A stretch of 64,000 nucleotides of DNA from Vibrio parahaemolyticus. GTDB lineage: Bacteria > Pseudomonadota > Gammaproteobacteria > Enterobacterales > Vibrionaceae. The position numbers and the translations under genes were made by a program. The DNA lies in contig NZ_UHIL01000001.1 in NCBI RefSeq assembly GCF_900460535.1, forward strand, positions 1,426,001 through 1,490,000, written 5' to 3'. Shown in pieces: positions 1-9,396 of the stretch. Below the pieces are notes generated by a model, which was not told the origin of the DNA, ran no database searches, and worked only from the letters and a program-made list of their open reading frames with translations. Each line of letters opens with the position of its first letter. Position 1 is the stretch's first letter.

Positions 1-11
1 TCGTGTTCAAA

Positions 12-491
12 TTAGCGAGGTACAACCCTTGCGTCATTACCAGACATGTTGATTTGAACGGCTTGGCCTGGCTGGAAAATCATGTTTGGGTTTGCTTCTT
101 GAACGACAGATATGATCTTTCCATCCTCTAATCGAATGGTCAGGTTCACACCATTTCTTTTCGCGGTTGCTTCGGCGGCTTTACTACCTGCATAACCACC
201 TAATAAACCACCACCAATGGCTGCGATATCCGAGCCAGAACCGCCCCCAATTTTCGAACCCAAAATACCACCCACGGCAGCCCCTGCTATTGTACCGATG
301 GCGTTGGATTGGGTAGAGGCATCAATGGTTACGGGTTCTACTTTTTCTATCGTGCCGTAGTAAACCTGCTGAACTTTGCGAGTGTCGGACGAGCCGTATG
401 CATCTCCGTACGGGTTAGGTGAGCTACAGCCGCCAAGCACGATCGCACAAGTAATGGTGAGCAACATGCCTAACTTGATGTGTTTTTTCAT
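12..491 (-). CDS. Glycine-zipper outer-membrane lipoprotein (SlyB/Pcp-like)
   Basis: Small lipoprotein of about 159 residues. The signal peptide ends in a lipobox (LGGC), so the mature protein should be lipid-anchored. Residues about 60-110 hold alternating Gly/Ala stretches (GTIAGAAVGGILGSKIGGG, then GGGLLGGYAGSKAA), typical of the glycine-zipper 2TM domain of SlyB/Pcp proteins, which pack against the outer membrane. The C-terminal third looks like a small beta domain. The start at 491 is chosen over one 24 bases upstream because a GGAGGC SD sits just before it. The exact role is unknown; envelope integrity is the usual proposal for the family. It faces away from its own promoter region and looks monocistronic. 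Confidence 0.8.
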   Translation of the reverse strand: MKKHIKLGMLLTITCAIVLGGCSSPNPYGDAYGSSDTRKVQQVYYGTIEKVEPVTIDASTQSNAIGTIAGAAVGGILGSKIGGGSGSDIAAIGGGLLGGYAGSKAAEATAKRNGVNLTIRLEDGKIISVVQEANPNMIFQPGQAVQINMSGNDARVVPR

Positions 492-615
492 ATAGCCTCC
501 GAATGGTTTCTCCACCCAAAGAGTATATACCTCAATTTAGCATGTGCTTTGATGCGTTAATAAACAGTCGCTTAGTGATGTTTTTTCTCAAGAATACGTA
601 CATTTCTGAGCGGTG

Positions 616-1227
616 TTAACGGCCTTTGAGCGTATGAAACCCAGAGTAAATTCGCGTGAATGTGGTAAACCAACATGCCGCACCGAAGATGTATGCAATG
701 ACCGAAAAGTGTTGTGGCATCAGGCAAAACAGCACAAAACAGCCGATGGTTTCCGTGCCTTCGGTTAAGCCGCTCATGTAGTAGAGAGATTTGTGTTTAT
801 ACACCGGATTATCGATGCCTTGTTTCCCTGCCATGATGGCAAAAGCCAAAAAGCTGCTTCCCGTTCCGACAAAGGAAAAAATCAAAAATGCCCCTGCAAT
901 GGCATTTTGTTCTGGGTTTGCTAACACAAAACCAAAAGGAATCAGGGAATAGAACAGAAAATCTAAGCTGATATCGAGAAAACCGCCCGCATCGGTAATG
1001 CCTTGAATCCTCGCCAGTGCGCCGTCTAATCCATCACAGATTCTGTTCAGCAAAATAAACAGCAATGCCAACAAGTATTGTTCGGTGATCAAAGCCGGTA
1101 GGGCAAAGCAGCCAAGCACAAAACCAAATACTGTCGTTTGGTTTGCGGTGATGCCACATTTGTCGAGGTATGTCGCACTGAGTGCCAGCGGTTTGCGGAT
1201 GAGCTTTATACTCAGGCTATCAAGCAT
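616..1227 (-). CDS. ynjF: CDP-alcohol phosphatidyltransferase family protein (YnjF-like)
   Basis: Integral membrane enzyme family that moves a phosphatidyl group from a CDP-linked lipid to an alcohol. The signature D-x2-DG-x2-AR-x7-G-x3-D-x3-D is complete (from DGLDGALAR to GGFLDISLD, about residues 65-90), so the metal-binding catalytic Asp residues are present. Several hydrophobic segments follow. Its start overlaps the end of the upstream ABC ATPase gene by 8 bases, so the two are translationally coupled. E. coli ynjF lies in the same position beside ynjBCD and ynjE, which supports the name. The acceptor alcohol is unknown; the family assignment is firm, the substrate is not. Confidence 0.8.
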   Translation of the reverse strand: MLDSLSIKLIRKPLALSATYLDKCGITANQTTVFGFVLGCFALPALITEQYLLALLFILLNRICDGLDGALARIQGITDAGGFLDISLDFLFYSLIPFGFVLANPEQNAIAGAFLIFSFVGTGSSFLAFAIMAGKQGIDNPVYKHKSLYYMSGLTEGTETIGCFVLFCLMPQHFSVIAYIFGAACWFTTFTRIYSGFHTLKGR

Positions 1228-1867
1228 GATTTGTCTCCCACGGCCAGTTTAGGCAGCGGCTGCCATTGGGAATGTCGTCTTCATCGTGCGTTACCATCAA
1301 AGTAGGGATGTTCGCTTGCTGCAATTGCTCGACCACCCAATTGCGAAATTGTACGCGCAGATCTTTATCTAACTTGCTGTAGGGCTCATCGAGTAGCGCA
1401 ACTTTCGGCTTTGCCAACAGCATACGAGTCAAAGCAATACGGGCACGTTGTCCTCCGGAGATTTGATCTGGGAAGGATTCGGCAAGTTTGGTCAATGCAA
1501 TGTTCTTCAGTGCTTGCATGGCGTGAGCTTTACGTTCTTCACCTTTGATTGAGTTTGGTAGCGCGAAGGCAAGGTTCTCCCACACCGTCAAGTGGGGGAA
1601 GAGCAAATCGTCTTGGAATAGAATACCGACCTGACGCTTATGGGCAGGGAGGGCATCCAACTTTTCGTTATCAAGCGTAATGGATCCAGAGTAGTTGAAC
1701 TCGGCGGATAGGTGCCCAGCAATAGCATCCAACAAAGTGGATTTACCACAACCACTTGGTCCCATCAGAGTAACAATTTCACCTTTCTCTACGGTCATGT
1801 TGAACGCAGAAAAAAGCGTGTCGCCATTGGCTTTACGGATGGCGAGGTTTTCGAGACAAAGACTCAT
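1220..1867 (-). CDS. ynjD: ABC transporter ATP-binding protein (YnjD-like)
   Basis: Nucleotide-binding subunit of an importer, 215 residues, as short as E. coli YnjD. Walker A is GPSGCGKST (about residue 37), a Q-loop follows (LFQDDLLFPHL), the signature is SGGQRARIAL and Walker B is VALLDEPYSKLD, followed by the switch His in MVTHDEDD. All catalytic elements are intact. It overlaps the permease gene upstream by 35 bases and the YnjF-like gene downstream by 8, so it is deep inside an operon. It should power uptake through the YnjC-like permease using the YnjB-like binding protein. The transported solute is not known for this family. Confidence 0.85.
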   Translation of the reverse strand: MSLCLENLAIRKANGDTLFSAFNMTVEKGEIVTLMGPSGCGKSTLLDAIAGHLSAEFNYSGSITLDNEKLDALPAHKRQVGILFQDDLLFPHLTVWENLAFALPNSIKGEERKAHAMQALKNIALTKLAESFPDQISGGQRARIALTRMLLAKPKVALLDEPYSKLDKDLRVQFRNWVVEQLQQANIPTLMVTHDEDDIPNGSRCLNWPWETNHA

Positions 1868-3542
1868 TCAGTAGTAAACCTTTTATAGACAAGCGGCGAT
1901 ACTTCACGTGTAAGCGGCTTAGTAGTATCGCAAAAGAGAAGAACAAGAACGGCAAGAGTGCTTGCCAAATGGCGTAAATCGCGGTGACACGTCGGTCAAA
2001 ACCACTGGATAGCGCAACGGCTTCGGTGGTGATGGTGCTAATGCGCCCAGCCCCTAGCACCAATGTCGGCAGGTATTGCGCCAGACTTACGCTAATCCCA
2101 ACCGCCCATGCGAATGCAATCGCAGGTAGGAGGATTGGCAGTTTCACTTTTAACCAAGCTTGCATCGGTGTTTTACCCAAGCTGAGTGCGACGCGAGTTA
2201 AGCCGTTATCGAAGCTGCGCCATGGACCGTCTAGCGAGAGGTAAATAAATGGGAACGCGAAGAACACGTGCGCCCAGCATACCCAAAAGAAATACGCGTT
2301 ACTGTTTAAGTACAGCGTCACTACTTGCATACCGAATAGCACGGATAGCTGAGGAATCAGCATTGGGATGGCGATGATGTAACCGGGCACCTGCCAGCGA
2401 TAACGAAGGCGATACTCATGTGCGATCAAGGCAAGGGCTAGAGCGACGGTCGCGCTGATAACGGCAATTAGCATGCTCTGCTCCAGCGTACCAAGAATAC
2501 TGTGCCATTCGTATTCCCAAAAACGCAGGCTATAGCGGCTCGGTAGTAAATCTGGAAAGCGCCAGCGTTGAGCAAAGCTCCATACCACCATGAGTGGAAT
2601 CATTAGAAGTGCAAGTAGCGCGATCAGTGAAAATAGGGTTTTACCGGGTAAACGAAACCCGTTTCGACCAGAGTACTGCCAGCGTTTGAAGCCTTTGGTA
2701 ATACACCATTCCATTAAGCGTGCAAATCCAATCAAAAGGCTAGCGATAGCAAACAACACGACCGCACCTGCGGCAGCTCTTGGTAGAAGTGATAAATCAG
2801 GATCGTTAAACCACTGCCATACCAAAACCGCAAACGTTGGTGGGTTGGTAGGGCCAATAATCAATGCAACATCGACAACCGACAAGCTGTAAGCCAATAC
2901 CGCCAGCATTGGAAAGCGCAGTTTTGCTATCCATTGTGGGAATACGCATTTCCACCACGCTTGCGCCGAACTGTAGCCCATTGAGTGACTGACTTTTTCA
3001 ATCTTATCGACTTTCAATTGCTGAAGAATTGGAATACTCATCAACAATAAAAACGGCACTTCTTTAATCGCAAGCATGATGATCAAACCGAGTGCATGCG
3101 GGTCTTTAATCAGCAATGCTAAGTCATTCACCGTTTGCGCATTTGGATCGTAACCAAACAGTTGGTTGAGAACCCTAACGCCCATACCTGTTGGGGCAAA
3201 TAAGAAGGCAAAGCCAATTGCAAACGCGACATGCGGCATAGCGAGAAGTGGCGAGAGGCTAACTTCAATTTTTCGCCAAAACTTGCTGCCCCACGATGCT
3301 TGCAAAATCGCAAATGTGATCAAGCAAGCCAAGTAGCTACTGAAAATGGCAGAGTAGAAAGTCAGCCCGATGGATGTCCAAACACCCTCCCAATCAAAAA
3401 CAGCGTTAAATCCATCCAAAGAAAAGTGGTGCAAGCCGATAGGAGGTACATAACCGAGCGCAGAAACCACCACTCCGAGTAGTCCCGGAATGGTAGGTAA
3501 AATACAAACAGCGATAATGATTAAATATAGCGCTCTTAACAT
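1833..3542 (-). CDS. ynjC: ABC transporter permease, fused two-domain (YnjC-like)
   Basis: Inner-membrane permease of 569 residues with about 12 hydrophobic segments arranged as two consecutive binding-protein-dependent transport domains (roughly residues 50-280 and 340-550), as in iron(III)/thiamin-type fused permeases. EAA-like loops that would contact the ATPase are visible near each domain end (SMGYSSAQAWWKCVFP and SLGKTPMQAWLKVKLP). It starts 9 bases after the YnjB-like gene ends and overlaps the ATPase gene. Length and neighbours match E. coli YnjC. The substrate cannot be told from sequence. Confidence 0.85.
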   Translation of the reverse strand: MLRALYLIIIAVCILPTIPGLLGVVVSALGYVPPIGLHHFSLDGFNAVFDWEGVWTSIGLTFYSAIFSSYLACLITFAILQASWGSKFWRKIEVSLSPLLAMPHVAFAIGFAFLFAPTGMGVRVLNQLFGYDPNAQTVNDLALLIKDPHALGLIIMLAIKEVPFLLLMSIPILQQLKVDKIEKVSHSMGYSSAQAWWKCVFPQWIAKLRFPMLAVLAYSLSVVDVALIIGPTNPPTFAVLVWQWFNDPDLSLLPRAAAGAVVLFAIASLLIGFARLMEWCITKGFKRWQYSGRNGFRLPGKTLFSLIALLALLMIPLMVVWSFAQRWRFPDLLPSRYSLRFWEYEWHSILGTLEQSMLIAVISATVALALALIAHEYRLRYRWQVPGYIIAIPMLIPQLSVLFGMQVVTLYLNSNAYFFWVCWAHVFFAFPFIYLSLDGPWRSFDNGLTRVALSLGKTPMQAWLKVKLPILLPAIAFAWAVGISVSLAQYLPTLVLGAGRISTITTEAVALSSGFDRRVTAIYAIWQALLPFLFFSFAILLSRLHVKYRRLSIKGLLLNESLSRKPRHP

Positions 3543-3551
3543 GGGCTCTTA

Positions 3552-4712
3552 TTAATTCCCGTAGCGTTTCAACCATTCTTTTTCTAAGGCAGATTGCCAA
3601 CTCGGATGCGGCTCAGCGATAGATTTGAATTGTTGAGTATTTTTAGCCGAACCTGTTAGGTATTGGCTGCTTAGCACTGAAGGATCGCCCCAGATGTTAA
3701 GGTTACCTTTGCGAGATTGTGCTTCAGGGCTCAATAAAAAGTTTATCGCAACTTGCGCACCGGCACTGGCATTTGCGTTCCAAGGAATCGCTAAGAAGTG
3801 AATGTTTGAGAGTGCACCTGCGTCCATCGCATACGCTTTGGTGGTTTCTGCAAGATTACCGCTCGATTGTGCAGAGAAAACCGCGTTTGGGTTAAAGGTA
3901 ATCGCAAGATCAATCTGACCATCATCCAGTAATTGGAGCGTTTCAGCCGTCCCCCCCGGGAATTGCTTACCGCCACGCCAAGCAACTTTATGGAACTCAT
4001 CTAGGTAAGCCCATAGCGGTTGAGTGATTTGCTCAAATGTTTCACCAGTGACTGGTTTTTGCAAAGCGGGATCGTTGTTGGTCAACTCAATCAACAGTGC
4101 TTTAATAAAGCTTGTCCCATGAAACTCTGGTGGGCGAGGGTAAGTTAGGCGATTTGGAAACGCTTTTGCGTAACTCAGCATTTCAGCAAAAGATCGAGGA
4201 GGGTTATGCAGGGTTTGCTCATCATGAATAAACACTAATTGCCCCACACCCCAAGGTGCTTCCAGACCTTCAGTCGGCTCTGAAAAATCCACATCAATTG
4301 GCAATGATTTATCAACGTACTGCCAGCTTGGCAAACCTTCAACAAAAGGACCAAACAGTAATTGGTTATCCTTCATTGATTTGAAGTTCTCGCCATTGAT
4401 CCAAACCATATCAACACTGCCACCGCTGTTTTTGCCTGCGGCTTTTTCTGCAATTAGGCGAGTGGTGGTTTCGGAAATATCAGTGACTTTCACGTGATTT
4501 AACGTCACGTTGTAGCGAGATTTAAGCTCTTTGCCTGCCCATTGGATATAGCGGTTGATCTCTTGGCTACCACCCCAAGCATGAAAATAGACGGTTTGTC
4601 CGTCGGCTTGTTGTTCGATTTTTTGCCATTCACTAGCGGCCGATGAGTCAGCAAAAGATGAAGTCGCAAAAGTGGTGGCTAAAATGCCAATGGTACTGAG
4701 TAGCTTTTTCAT
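3552..4712 (-). CDS. ynjB: ABC transporter substrate-binding protein (YnjB-like)
   Basis: Periplasmic binding protein of 386 residues, close in length to E. coli YnjB. It has a clear Sec signal peptide (MKK, a hydrophobic stretch, then SSFADSSA at about residue 22) and an extracellular solute-binding fold of the type 2 family (YFHAWGGSQEINRYIQW near the N terminus). It would present its ligand to the YnjC/YnjD transporter encoded next. A 222-base gap separates it from the TVP38 gene upstream, the largest gap in this otherwise tight run, so a secondary promoter or partial terminator may sit there. The ligand is unknown; the linked rhodanese suggests a sulfur or selenium compound, but that is inference. 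Confidence 0.85.
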   Translation of the reverse strand: MKKLLSTIGILATTFATSSFADSSAASEWQKIEQQADGQTVYFHAWGGSQEINRYIQWAGKELKSRYNVTLNHVKVTDISETTTRLIAEKAAGKNSGGSVDMVWINGENFKSMKDNQLLFGPFVEGLPSWQYVDKSLPIDVDFSEPTEGLEAPWGVGQLVFIHDEQTLHNPPRSFAEMLSYAKAFPNRLTYPRPPEFHGTSFIKALLIELTNNDPALQKPVTGETFEQITQPLWAYLDEFHKVAWRGGKQFPGGTAETLQLLDDGQIDLAITFNPNAVFSAQSSGNLAETTKAYAMDAGALSNIHFLAIPWNANASAGAQVAINFLLSPEAQSRKGNLNIWGDPSVLSSQYLTGSAKNTQQFKSIAEPHPSWQSALEKEWLKRYGN

Positions 4713-4881
4713 ACGTAGTCCGTGTTTTTCTTCTGGTTCTTGTTTGAAGCTTCGCTGAGTTTGTTCGCGAATGGCCTCTGTCCTTCACAAGGATAGTAAT
4801 CTATCTCGCGGTATTATCAATGTGAATCCCAATAGGATTTATTAATTGATTCAGGGAATTACTATCAATAATGTAAAGGGT

Positions 4882-4907
4882 AGAGCGCAGCACGATAGCT
4901 GCACTCT
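4882..4907 (-). terminator. Imperfect hairpin between TVP38 gene and ynjB-like gene
   Basis: Ten-base arms with one mismatch (AGAGCGCAGC and GCTGCACTCT) and a 6-base loop, just downstream of the TVP38 stop codon. Read leftwards it is followed by ACCCTTT rather than a clean T run, so it is at best a partial terminator or processing site inside the operon. The rest of the 222-base gap (4713-4934) shows no gene. Confidence 0.35.
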
Positions 4908-4934
4908 TTTAGCATCAATGTTGGATAGACCGGA

Positions 4935-5612
4935 CTACTTCGCTAATTCTTCCATGTTGATGCCTTTTTTCTTCGCGATGTATTTTGGAATCAGAGACAT
5001 ACCAAACAGCACAAGACCCGCAACCGCAAATTTCACTAGCAACATCACAGACACGCCGTTTGTCGCAATATCCCCCGCCATGTAAGCGAAGATGAATGCG
5101 CCTGGTGCCATGGTCAACAGAGAAACCAGAGCGTAAGTGCCAAGGTTGAGGCTGGTTAGACCGTAAGCGTAGTTTTGTAGGCTGAATGGGAATACAGGCA
5201 CAAGACGAGTCAGAATCAAGAAGCTGGTGCCGTTTGCTGCTACACCGTCATCGATTTTCTTGAAGATTGGGTTGTCGCCAAACTTCTTCATGATGGTATT
5301 ACGCAGTAGGAAGCGCGCCACGATGAATGCCGCCACCGCGCCAAGCGTTGCAGAAAACAGCGCCAATACGCCACCTTTGATAGGACCAAATACGATACCT
5401 GCCACAATGGTGAACGCGCTGCCCGGTAGTAGGAAAACACACGCAAACACGAATGCTGCTACGAATACGGCGTAACCCCATACCCCAAAGCTTGCGATCC
5501 AATCTTGTAGGCTCTTGATGTCAGTGATGATTTCAAGAATACCAGTTTGTTTAGCCGCGAACAGAGCAATAGCCACAACAGCGACAATAAGAGCGATTTT
5601 TACGAATTTCAT
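4935..5612 (-). CDS. TVP38/TMEM64 family membrane protein (VTT domain, YdjX/YdjZ-like)
   Basis: Membrane protein of 225 residues with an N-terminal anchor (residues about 4-22) and a central VTT/SNARE-associated domain. The family signature is visible as FVFACVFLLPGSAFTIVAGIV near residues 54-74, the GPIKGGVLAL loop, and FLILTRLVPVFPFSLQNYAYGL at about 131-152. DedA/TVP38 proteins are linked to lipid scrambling or small-molecule flux. In E. coli the homologues YdjX and YdjZ lie directly beside ynjABCDEF, so this belongs to the same conserved neighbourhood. It lies between the Fe-S genes and the ABC transporter genes; the molecular role in this setting is unknown. Confidence 0.8.
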   Translation of the reverse strand: MKFVKIALIVAVVAIALFAAKQTGILEIITDIKSLQDWIASFGVWGYAVFVAAFVFACVFLLPGSAFTIVAGIVFGPIKGGVLALFSATLGAVAAFIVARFLLRNTIMKKFGDNPIFKKIDDGVAANGTSFLILTRLVPVFPFSLQNYAYGLTSLNLGTYALVSLLTMAPGAFIFAYMAGDIATNGVSVMLLVKFAVAGLVLFGMSLIPKYIAKKKGINMEELAK

Positions 5613-5681
5613 AAGTTCAACTTCACTTAAACCTAATAATTAAAAAGATATAGCTACAAAGACGTAGTTACAGAGACATAG

Positions 5682-6452
5682 CTACACAGACATACACTTG
5701 ATCAGACCCGCTTTTGATTTGTAGCGGTTGAACCAAGCTTTCACAGGGCTAGCGAGTACGTTGACTGGCGGTTCATCGCCTTGCATGATCACCGGGCCGA
5801 ACATTAGATCTAGAATGTGCCAAGATTTCGTACCAACACCCATCATGGATGCACGACATGCCGAGCAATAAACCACTACGTAGTCGGTTTCAAACTCTTC
5901 AACACGGCGCTTAATTACGCGCGTTGCCACGTCTGGGTTTGCAGGTACAACCATGCCGCCGAAGCCACAGCAGCGCGTGTTTTCACGTGTGTGTTCTGGT
6001 TCAGAGGTTTTGTAGCCAAGCTCGTTTAAGATCCAGCGAATGCCGTCTTGCAGTTCTTTCTCGTAGCGAGTCGAACAAGAATCATGAATGGTAAACACCA
6101 CGTCACTGTTTTTTGCTTTGCCGCGTAGCGCTTCTGGCAACCCGATTTCTGGAAGCAGTTTCCATAATGAAACCGGCTTTTGTGTGCCGCCAGATTTTTT
6201 GATCATGCCGTAGCAGCTTTGGCACGCCACGATGACTTCTTGTGCATCTAGCTTGTCGAAGTCGGCTTGAAGCTGGCCGTAGCGTTCTTTGAATTTCTCT
6301 GTTTGGCCGATAGCCGCGGTAGGTTTGCCACAGCATTTCTGTACTGCGCCCATTTCTGGGAATACTTCTTTTAGGTAGCTCGCAATGGCCGCTACGCCTT
6401 CTGGTGAATAGGATGGCAAACTGCATCCTGGCATAAATACTTTATTACTCAT
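5682..6452 (-). CDS. Cysteine-rich CCG-domain Fe-S oxidoreductase subunit (HdrB-like)
   Basis: A 256-residue soluble protein with two cysteine-rich CCG modules, as in heterodisulfide reductase subunit B, GlpC and LutA. Module one reads MPGCSLP, KCCGKPTA and CQSCYG; module two reads HDSCSTRY, RCCGFGGMV and YCSACRASM. In HdrB these cysteines hold non-cubane [4Fe-4S] clusters that cleave disulfides or handle thiol/sulfur substrates. It overlaps the upstream flavoprotein gene by 4 bases (ATGA type), so the two products probably form one complex. With a rhodanese first in the operon, sulfur-compound reduction or oxidation is the likely role; the substrate is not established. Confidence 0.8.
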   Translation of the reverse strand: MSNKVFMPGCSLPSYSPEGVAAIASYLKEVFPEMGAVQKCCGKPTAAIGQTEKFKERYGQLQADFDKLDAQEVIVACQSCYGMIKKSGGTQKPVSLWKLLPEIGLPEALRGKAKNSDVVFTIHDSCSTRYEKELQDGIRWILNELGYKTSEPEHTRENTRCCGFGGMVVPANPDVATRVIKRRVEEFETDYVVVYCSACRASMMGVGTKSWHILDLMFGPVIMQGDEPPVNVLASPVKAWFNRYKSKAGLIKCMSV

Positions 6453-8245
6453 TTTGTCGATACCGCTCGTTTTGCCATAGTGAAGATTTTTGAGAAGCCC
6501 AGTTTCTGGTGCATATTGATCGCTTTATGCCCCGGCATTGGTGATTCACCATTGTTTGCCTTAACAAAGTCAGTACGTGCGCCTAGGAACATTTCCTTCA
6601 TCGGGAAGTCTTTCGGACACACGATGGTGCACTGGTCACAGGCGTTACATGAGTAAGCCAGCAATGGATCCATCGACTTGTTGTTCACGAAGTCAGAGAA
6701 GATGGTCTTTGGACAGTCACTGAAGTCATTCATCATGATGCACTCGGTCATACATAGCTTGCAGCTACATTGCAGACAGCGAGATGCTTCTTGTTTGATT
6801 TGTTCTTCAGTAAAGCCTAAATCCACTTGTGCAAAGTCTTGTTTACGCTCTTCAGCGTCACGCAACTCACCGTGTAGGCGAGGGGTATCTACCGTACCTT
6901 TTGGTAGTGGTACGTCTAGACGAGATGAGTAGCTGTATTCTTGCTCGAAGTCGCGGTCTTCAGTTAGTGGGCGAGTCGTTAGAAAGCGCTCAACACTCAT
7001 TGCTGCTTTACGACCTAATGCCATCGCTTCAATCACGATGTTACCGCCACATGCGTCGCCGGCTACGAATACGTCTTCTAGGCTCGATGCTAGTGTTTGT
7101 TTGTCGACAACGTAACGACCGCCGCGAGTTTGTTCTAGTGCACCGTCAGTAATGTCTGCCACGATTTGGCCCGTAGCGAAAACAACCGTATCCACAGAGA
7201 TGGTTTTGCTTTCTTCGCTGTATTGAGGAGCAAAGTTGCCTTGCTCGTCGAAGATAGACAGTACTTTCTTGAGCGTAATGCCTGTAACTTTGCCGTTCTC
7301 ATGTTCAATAGCGACTGGACCCCAACCTGCGTTGAACTCGACGCCTTCTTCTAGTGACTCGTCGATTTCGACTTGGCTTGCAGGTAGGTTTTCAAGACTT
7401 TCAAGTGAGCATTGGTAAACGTCGCTTGCACCAATACGCCATGAAGAGCGTGCACAGTCCATTGCAACGTCACCACCACCGATAACCATCACGCGTTTAC
7501 CTGCACGTGGGAATTGGCGGGTTTCTGAAATCTCTTTTAGGTACTCAACTGCAGAGAACACACCATCGTTGTCATGACCCGGCAGAGGGATGATCGAACC
7601 TACGTGTGCACCGTGAGCCAGAATCACAGCATCATGTTCGCTACGTAGAGTGTCGAAGCTAATGTCTTTGCCGATCTCAACGCCAAACTGAGTTTTGATA
7701 CCCAGCATCGCTAGGTAGCTGTATTCGAAATCGATAACATCGCGTGGTAGACGGTATTCAGGGATACCCACACGCATCATGCCGCCGTAAACGTCTAGCT
7801 TTTCGTAAATCGTTACTTCGTGGCCTTGACGACGAAGCTCAATAGCTGCTTGCGCGCCAGCAGGGCCGGCACCTACGATCGCGATGTGCTTGTTAGTCAG
7901 AGGTGCAATGTTAAGATCCCAGTGATCTTGGTTATCCAGTTTTTCTGCGACGAAGCGTTTGATGCCTGCAACGCTGATCGGCTGGCCGAATTCAGTGTTA
8001 CGACGACAAGAAGCCTCGCAAGGGTGTGCACAGATGCGGCCAAGCGTTTGAGGAAGAAATAATTTGCTGCGGATCAGATCCAGAGCACCTTGAAAATTAC
8101 CTTCACCCGCCATGCGAACGTATTGCTTTACGTCTGTGTGCATTGGACATGCGGTTTGACATGCCGGATCGGCATCACCCATACAGCCATCGACAATCAT
8201 TTGCGCGGTGTCGTATAGCTTTTGGCTAAAAATTACATTGTTCAT
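6449..8245 (-). CDS. NAD(P)/FAD-dependent oxidoreductase with N- and C-terminal Fe-S domains (GltD/NfnB-like)
   Basis: 598-residue flavoprotein of the glutamate synthase small-subunit/NfnB/AegA type. N terminus: a DPYD-like Fe-S domain with CMGDADPACQTACP and ICAHPCEASC. Middle: FAD site VGAGPAGAQ and NAD(P) site VIGGGDVAMDCARS, with a second FAD contact near VFVAGDACGG. C terminus: an extra ferredoxin-like region with CLQCSCKLC, then CNACDQCTIVCP (about residues 490-550). The layout suits electron transfer from NAD(P)H through FAD and clusters to the HdrB-like partner encoded directly downstream with a 4-base overlap. The gene follows the rhodanese gene after a 21-base gap. Its precise electron acceptor is unknown. 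Confidence 0.82.
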   Translation of the reverse strand: MNNVIFSQKLYDTAQMIVDGCMGDADPACQTACPMHTDVKQYVRMAGEGNFQGALDLIRSKLFLPQTLGRICAHPCEASCRRNTEFGQPISVAGIKRFVAEKLDNQDHWDLNIAPLTNKHIAIVGAGPAGAQAAIELRRQGHEVTIYEKLDVYGGMMRVGIPEYRLPRDVIDFEYSYLAMLGIKTQFGVEIGKDISFDTLRSEHDAVILAHGAHVGSIIPLPGHDNDGVFSAVEYLKEISETRQFPRAGKRVMVIGGGDVAMDCARSSWRIGASDVYQCSLESLENLPASQVEIDESLEEGVEFNAGWGPVAIEHENGKVTGITLKKVLSIFDEQGNFAPQYSEESKTISVDTVVFATGQIVADITDGALEQTRGGRYVVDKQTLASSLEDVFVAGDACGGNIVIEAMALGRKAAMSVERFLTTRPLTEDRDFEQEYSYSSRLDVPLPKGTVDTPRLHGELRDAEERKQDFAQVDLGFTEEQIKQEASRCLQCSCKLCMTECIMMNDFSDCPKTIFSDFVNNKSMDPLLAYSCNACDQCTIVCPKDFPMKEMFLGARTDFVKANNGESPMPGHKAINMHQKLGFSKIFTMAKRAVSTK

Positions 8246-8266
8246 TAACTGCGGTTTCCGTGTTGA

Positions 8267-9250
8267 TTAGCTCTTGCCGTTGATAACGTTCACTTCAGGA
8301 TTCTTCTGCTCGTAGTGAGCATGGCTGTACTCGATCCATGAGCCGTCGTAGTTGTAAACGCCTTTTGCACCTAGTACTTCAGTAAGAATCATGGTGGTGT
8401 GGGCAGAACGAACACCAGACTGGCAGTAAGCGATAACTTTCTTGTCTTTGATGATGTCGCCGTAAAGGGCTTGCAGTTCTTCTGCTGATTTCAGCGTTGT
8501 GTCTTCGTTCAACGCTTTGGTCCAGTTAATGTGAACACTGCTTGGGATAGTGCCCGGACCGTATGCGCCAGAAACCGCAACTTCACCGTTGAACTCGTCG
8601 TTGCCGCGAGTATCTAGGATCACCCAATCAGGGTTGTTTTGCGCTGCGATAACCATGTCTAGCGTTGCTAGGGCATTGTTCTCTTGTTGTGTGTTAGGTG
8701 CGTTGTATTCAACCGCTGCAACGCTTTGGTTTGCAGAGCCAGTTGGGTAGCCAGCGCCCATCCAAGCGTTCAAGCCCCCGTCAAGGTAACGAACGTCTTG
8801 GTGACCAAGGTTATGGATTTGCCAGTAAAGACGCGCAGCATCGTGGTGTGAGCCCGCAGCGTAGACGACGATTGTGCTGTCTGTTGTTGCGCCAAAGCTA
8901 CCTAGGATTGTTTCCATTTCTTCTGTGCTGTTACTCATACCGCTGAAGTCGTAGGCGTCTTCAGCCGCTGAGTAATCGTTACGCCACATAGTGTAAGAAC
9001 CAGAAATAGGACTATCTGGTTTGATAGGGTTTAGCGCACCGATCACAACCACGTCTTTGTCACCATCCATCAGCGATTTCAGTTGTTGTGCAGAGATGAA
9101 GTGTTCTGGGTGAGCGTACTGTGTGAACTTCTGCTCTTGAGCAGCAGCATCCACAATCACAGCCTCAGCTGAGAACATCGTATTGTAAGCTGAGTAGCCA
9201 ACCGCTGCGACAGCGGCCAATATACCCAACGCAATTGTCGATTTTTTCAT
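8267..9250 (-). CDS. Exported tandem-domain rhodanese sulfurtransferase (YnjE-like)
   Basis: 327 residues: an N-terminal signal or anchor (hydrophobic residues 6-22), a first rhodanese domain (about 48-170) and a second (about 190-315). The second has a full active-site loop, CQSGVR, with catalytic Cys276. In the first domain the equivalent loop is YAAGSHHDAA, with no Cys, so it should be inactive, as usual for tandem rhodaneses. It would act outside the cytoplasm, moving sulfane sulfur from donors such as thiosulfate. E. coli YnjE, also beside ynjBCDF, has three domains, so this is a shorter relative. It is the first gene of the leftward operon, with an SD (GGAAG) before the ATG at 9250. Confidence 0.82.
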   Translation of the reverse strand: MKKSTIALGILAAVAAVGYSAYNTMFSAEAVIVDAAAQEQKFTQYAHPEHFISAQQLKSLMDGDKDVVVIGALNPIKPDSPISGSYTMWRNDYSAAEDAYDFSGMSNSTEEMETILGSFGATTDSTIVVYAAGSHHDAARLYWQIHNLGHQDVRYLDGGLNAWMGAGYPTGSANQSVAAVEYNAPNTQQENNALATLDMVIAAQNNPDWVILDTRGNDEFNGEVAVSGAYGPGTIPSSVHINWTKALNEDTTLKSAEELQALYGDIIKDKKVIAYCQSGVRSAHTTMILTEVLGAKGVYNYDGSWIEYSHAHYEQKNPEVNVINGKS

Positions 9251-9396
9251 GAGTTGCTTCCGTATTTTAATTTAAAGTTTTGCTGCCGAATCCTTGATAT
9301 TTCGACAGATAGAATGCTTTTGAAGGGGGAGTACAGGCATGAACGTTTCTTAATCATTTTTGATGTTCATGGCTTAAAATAAGCGGAAATGCGTTC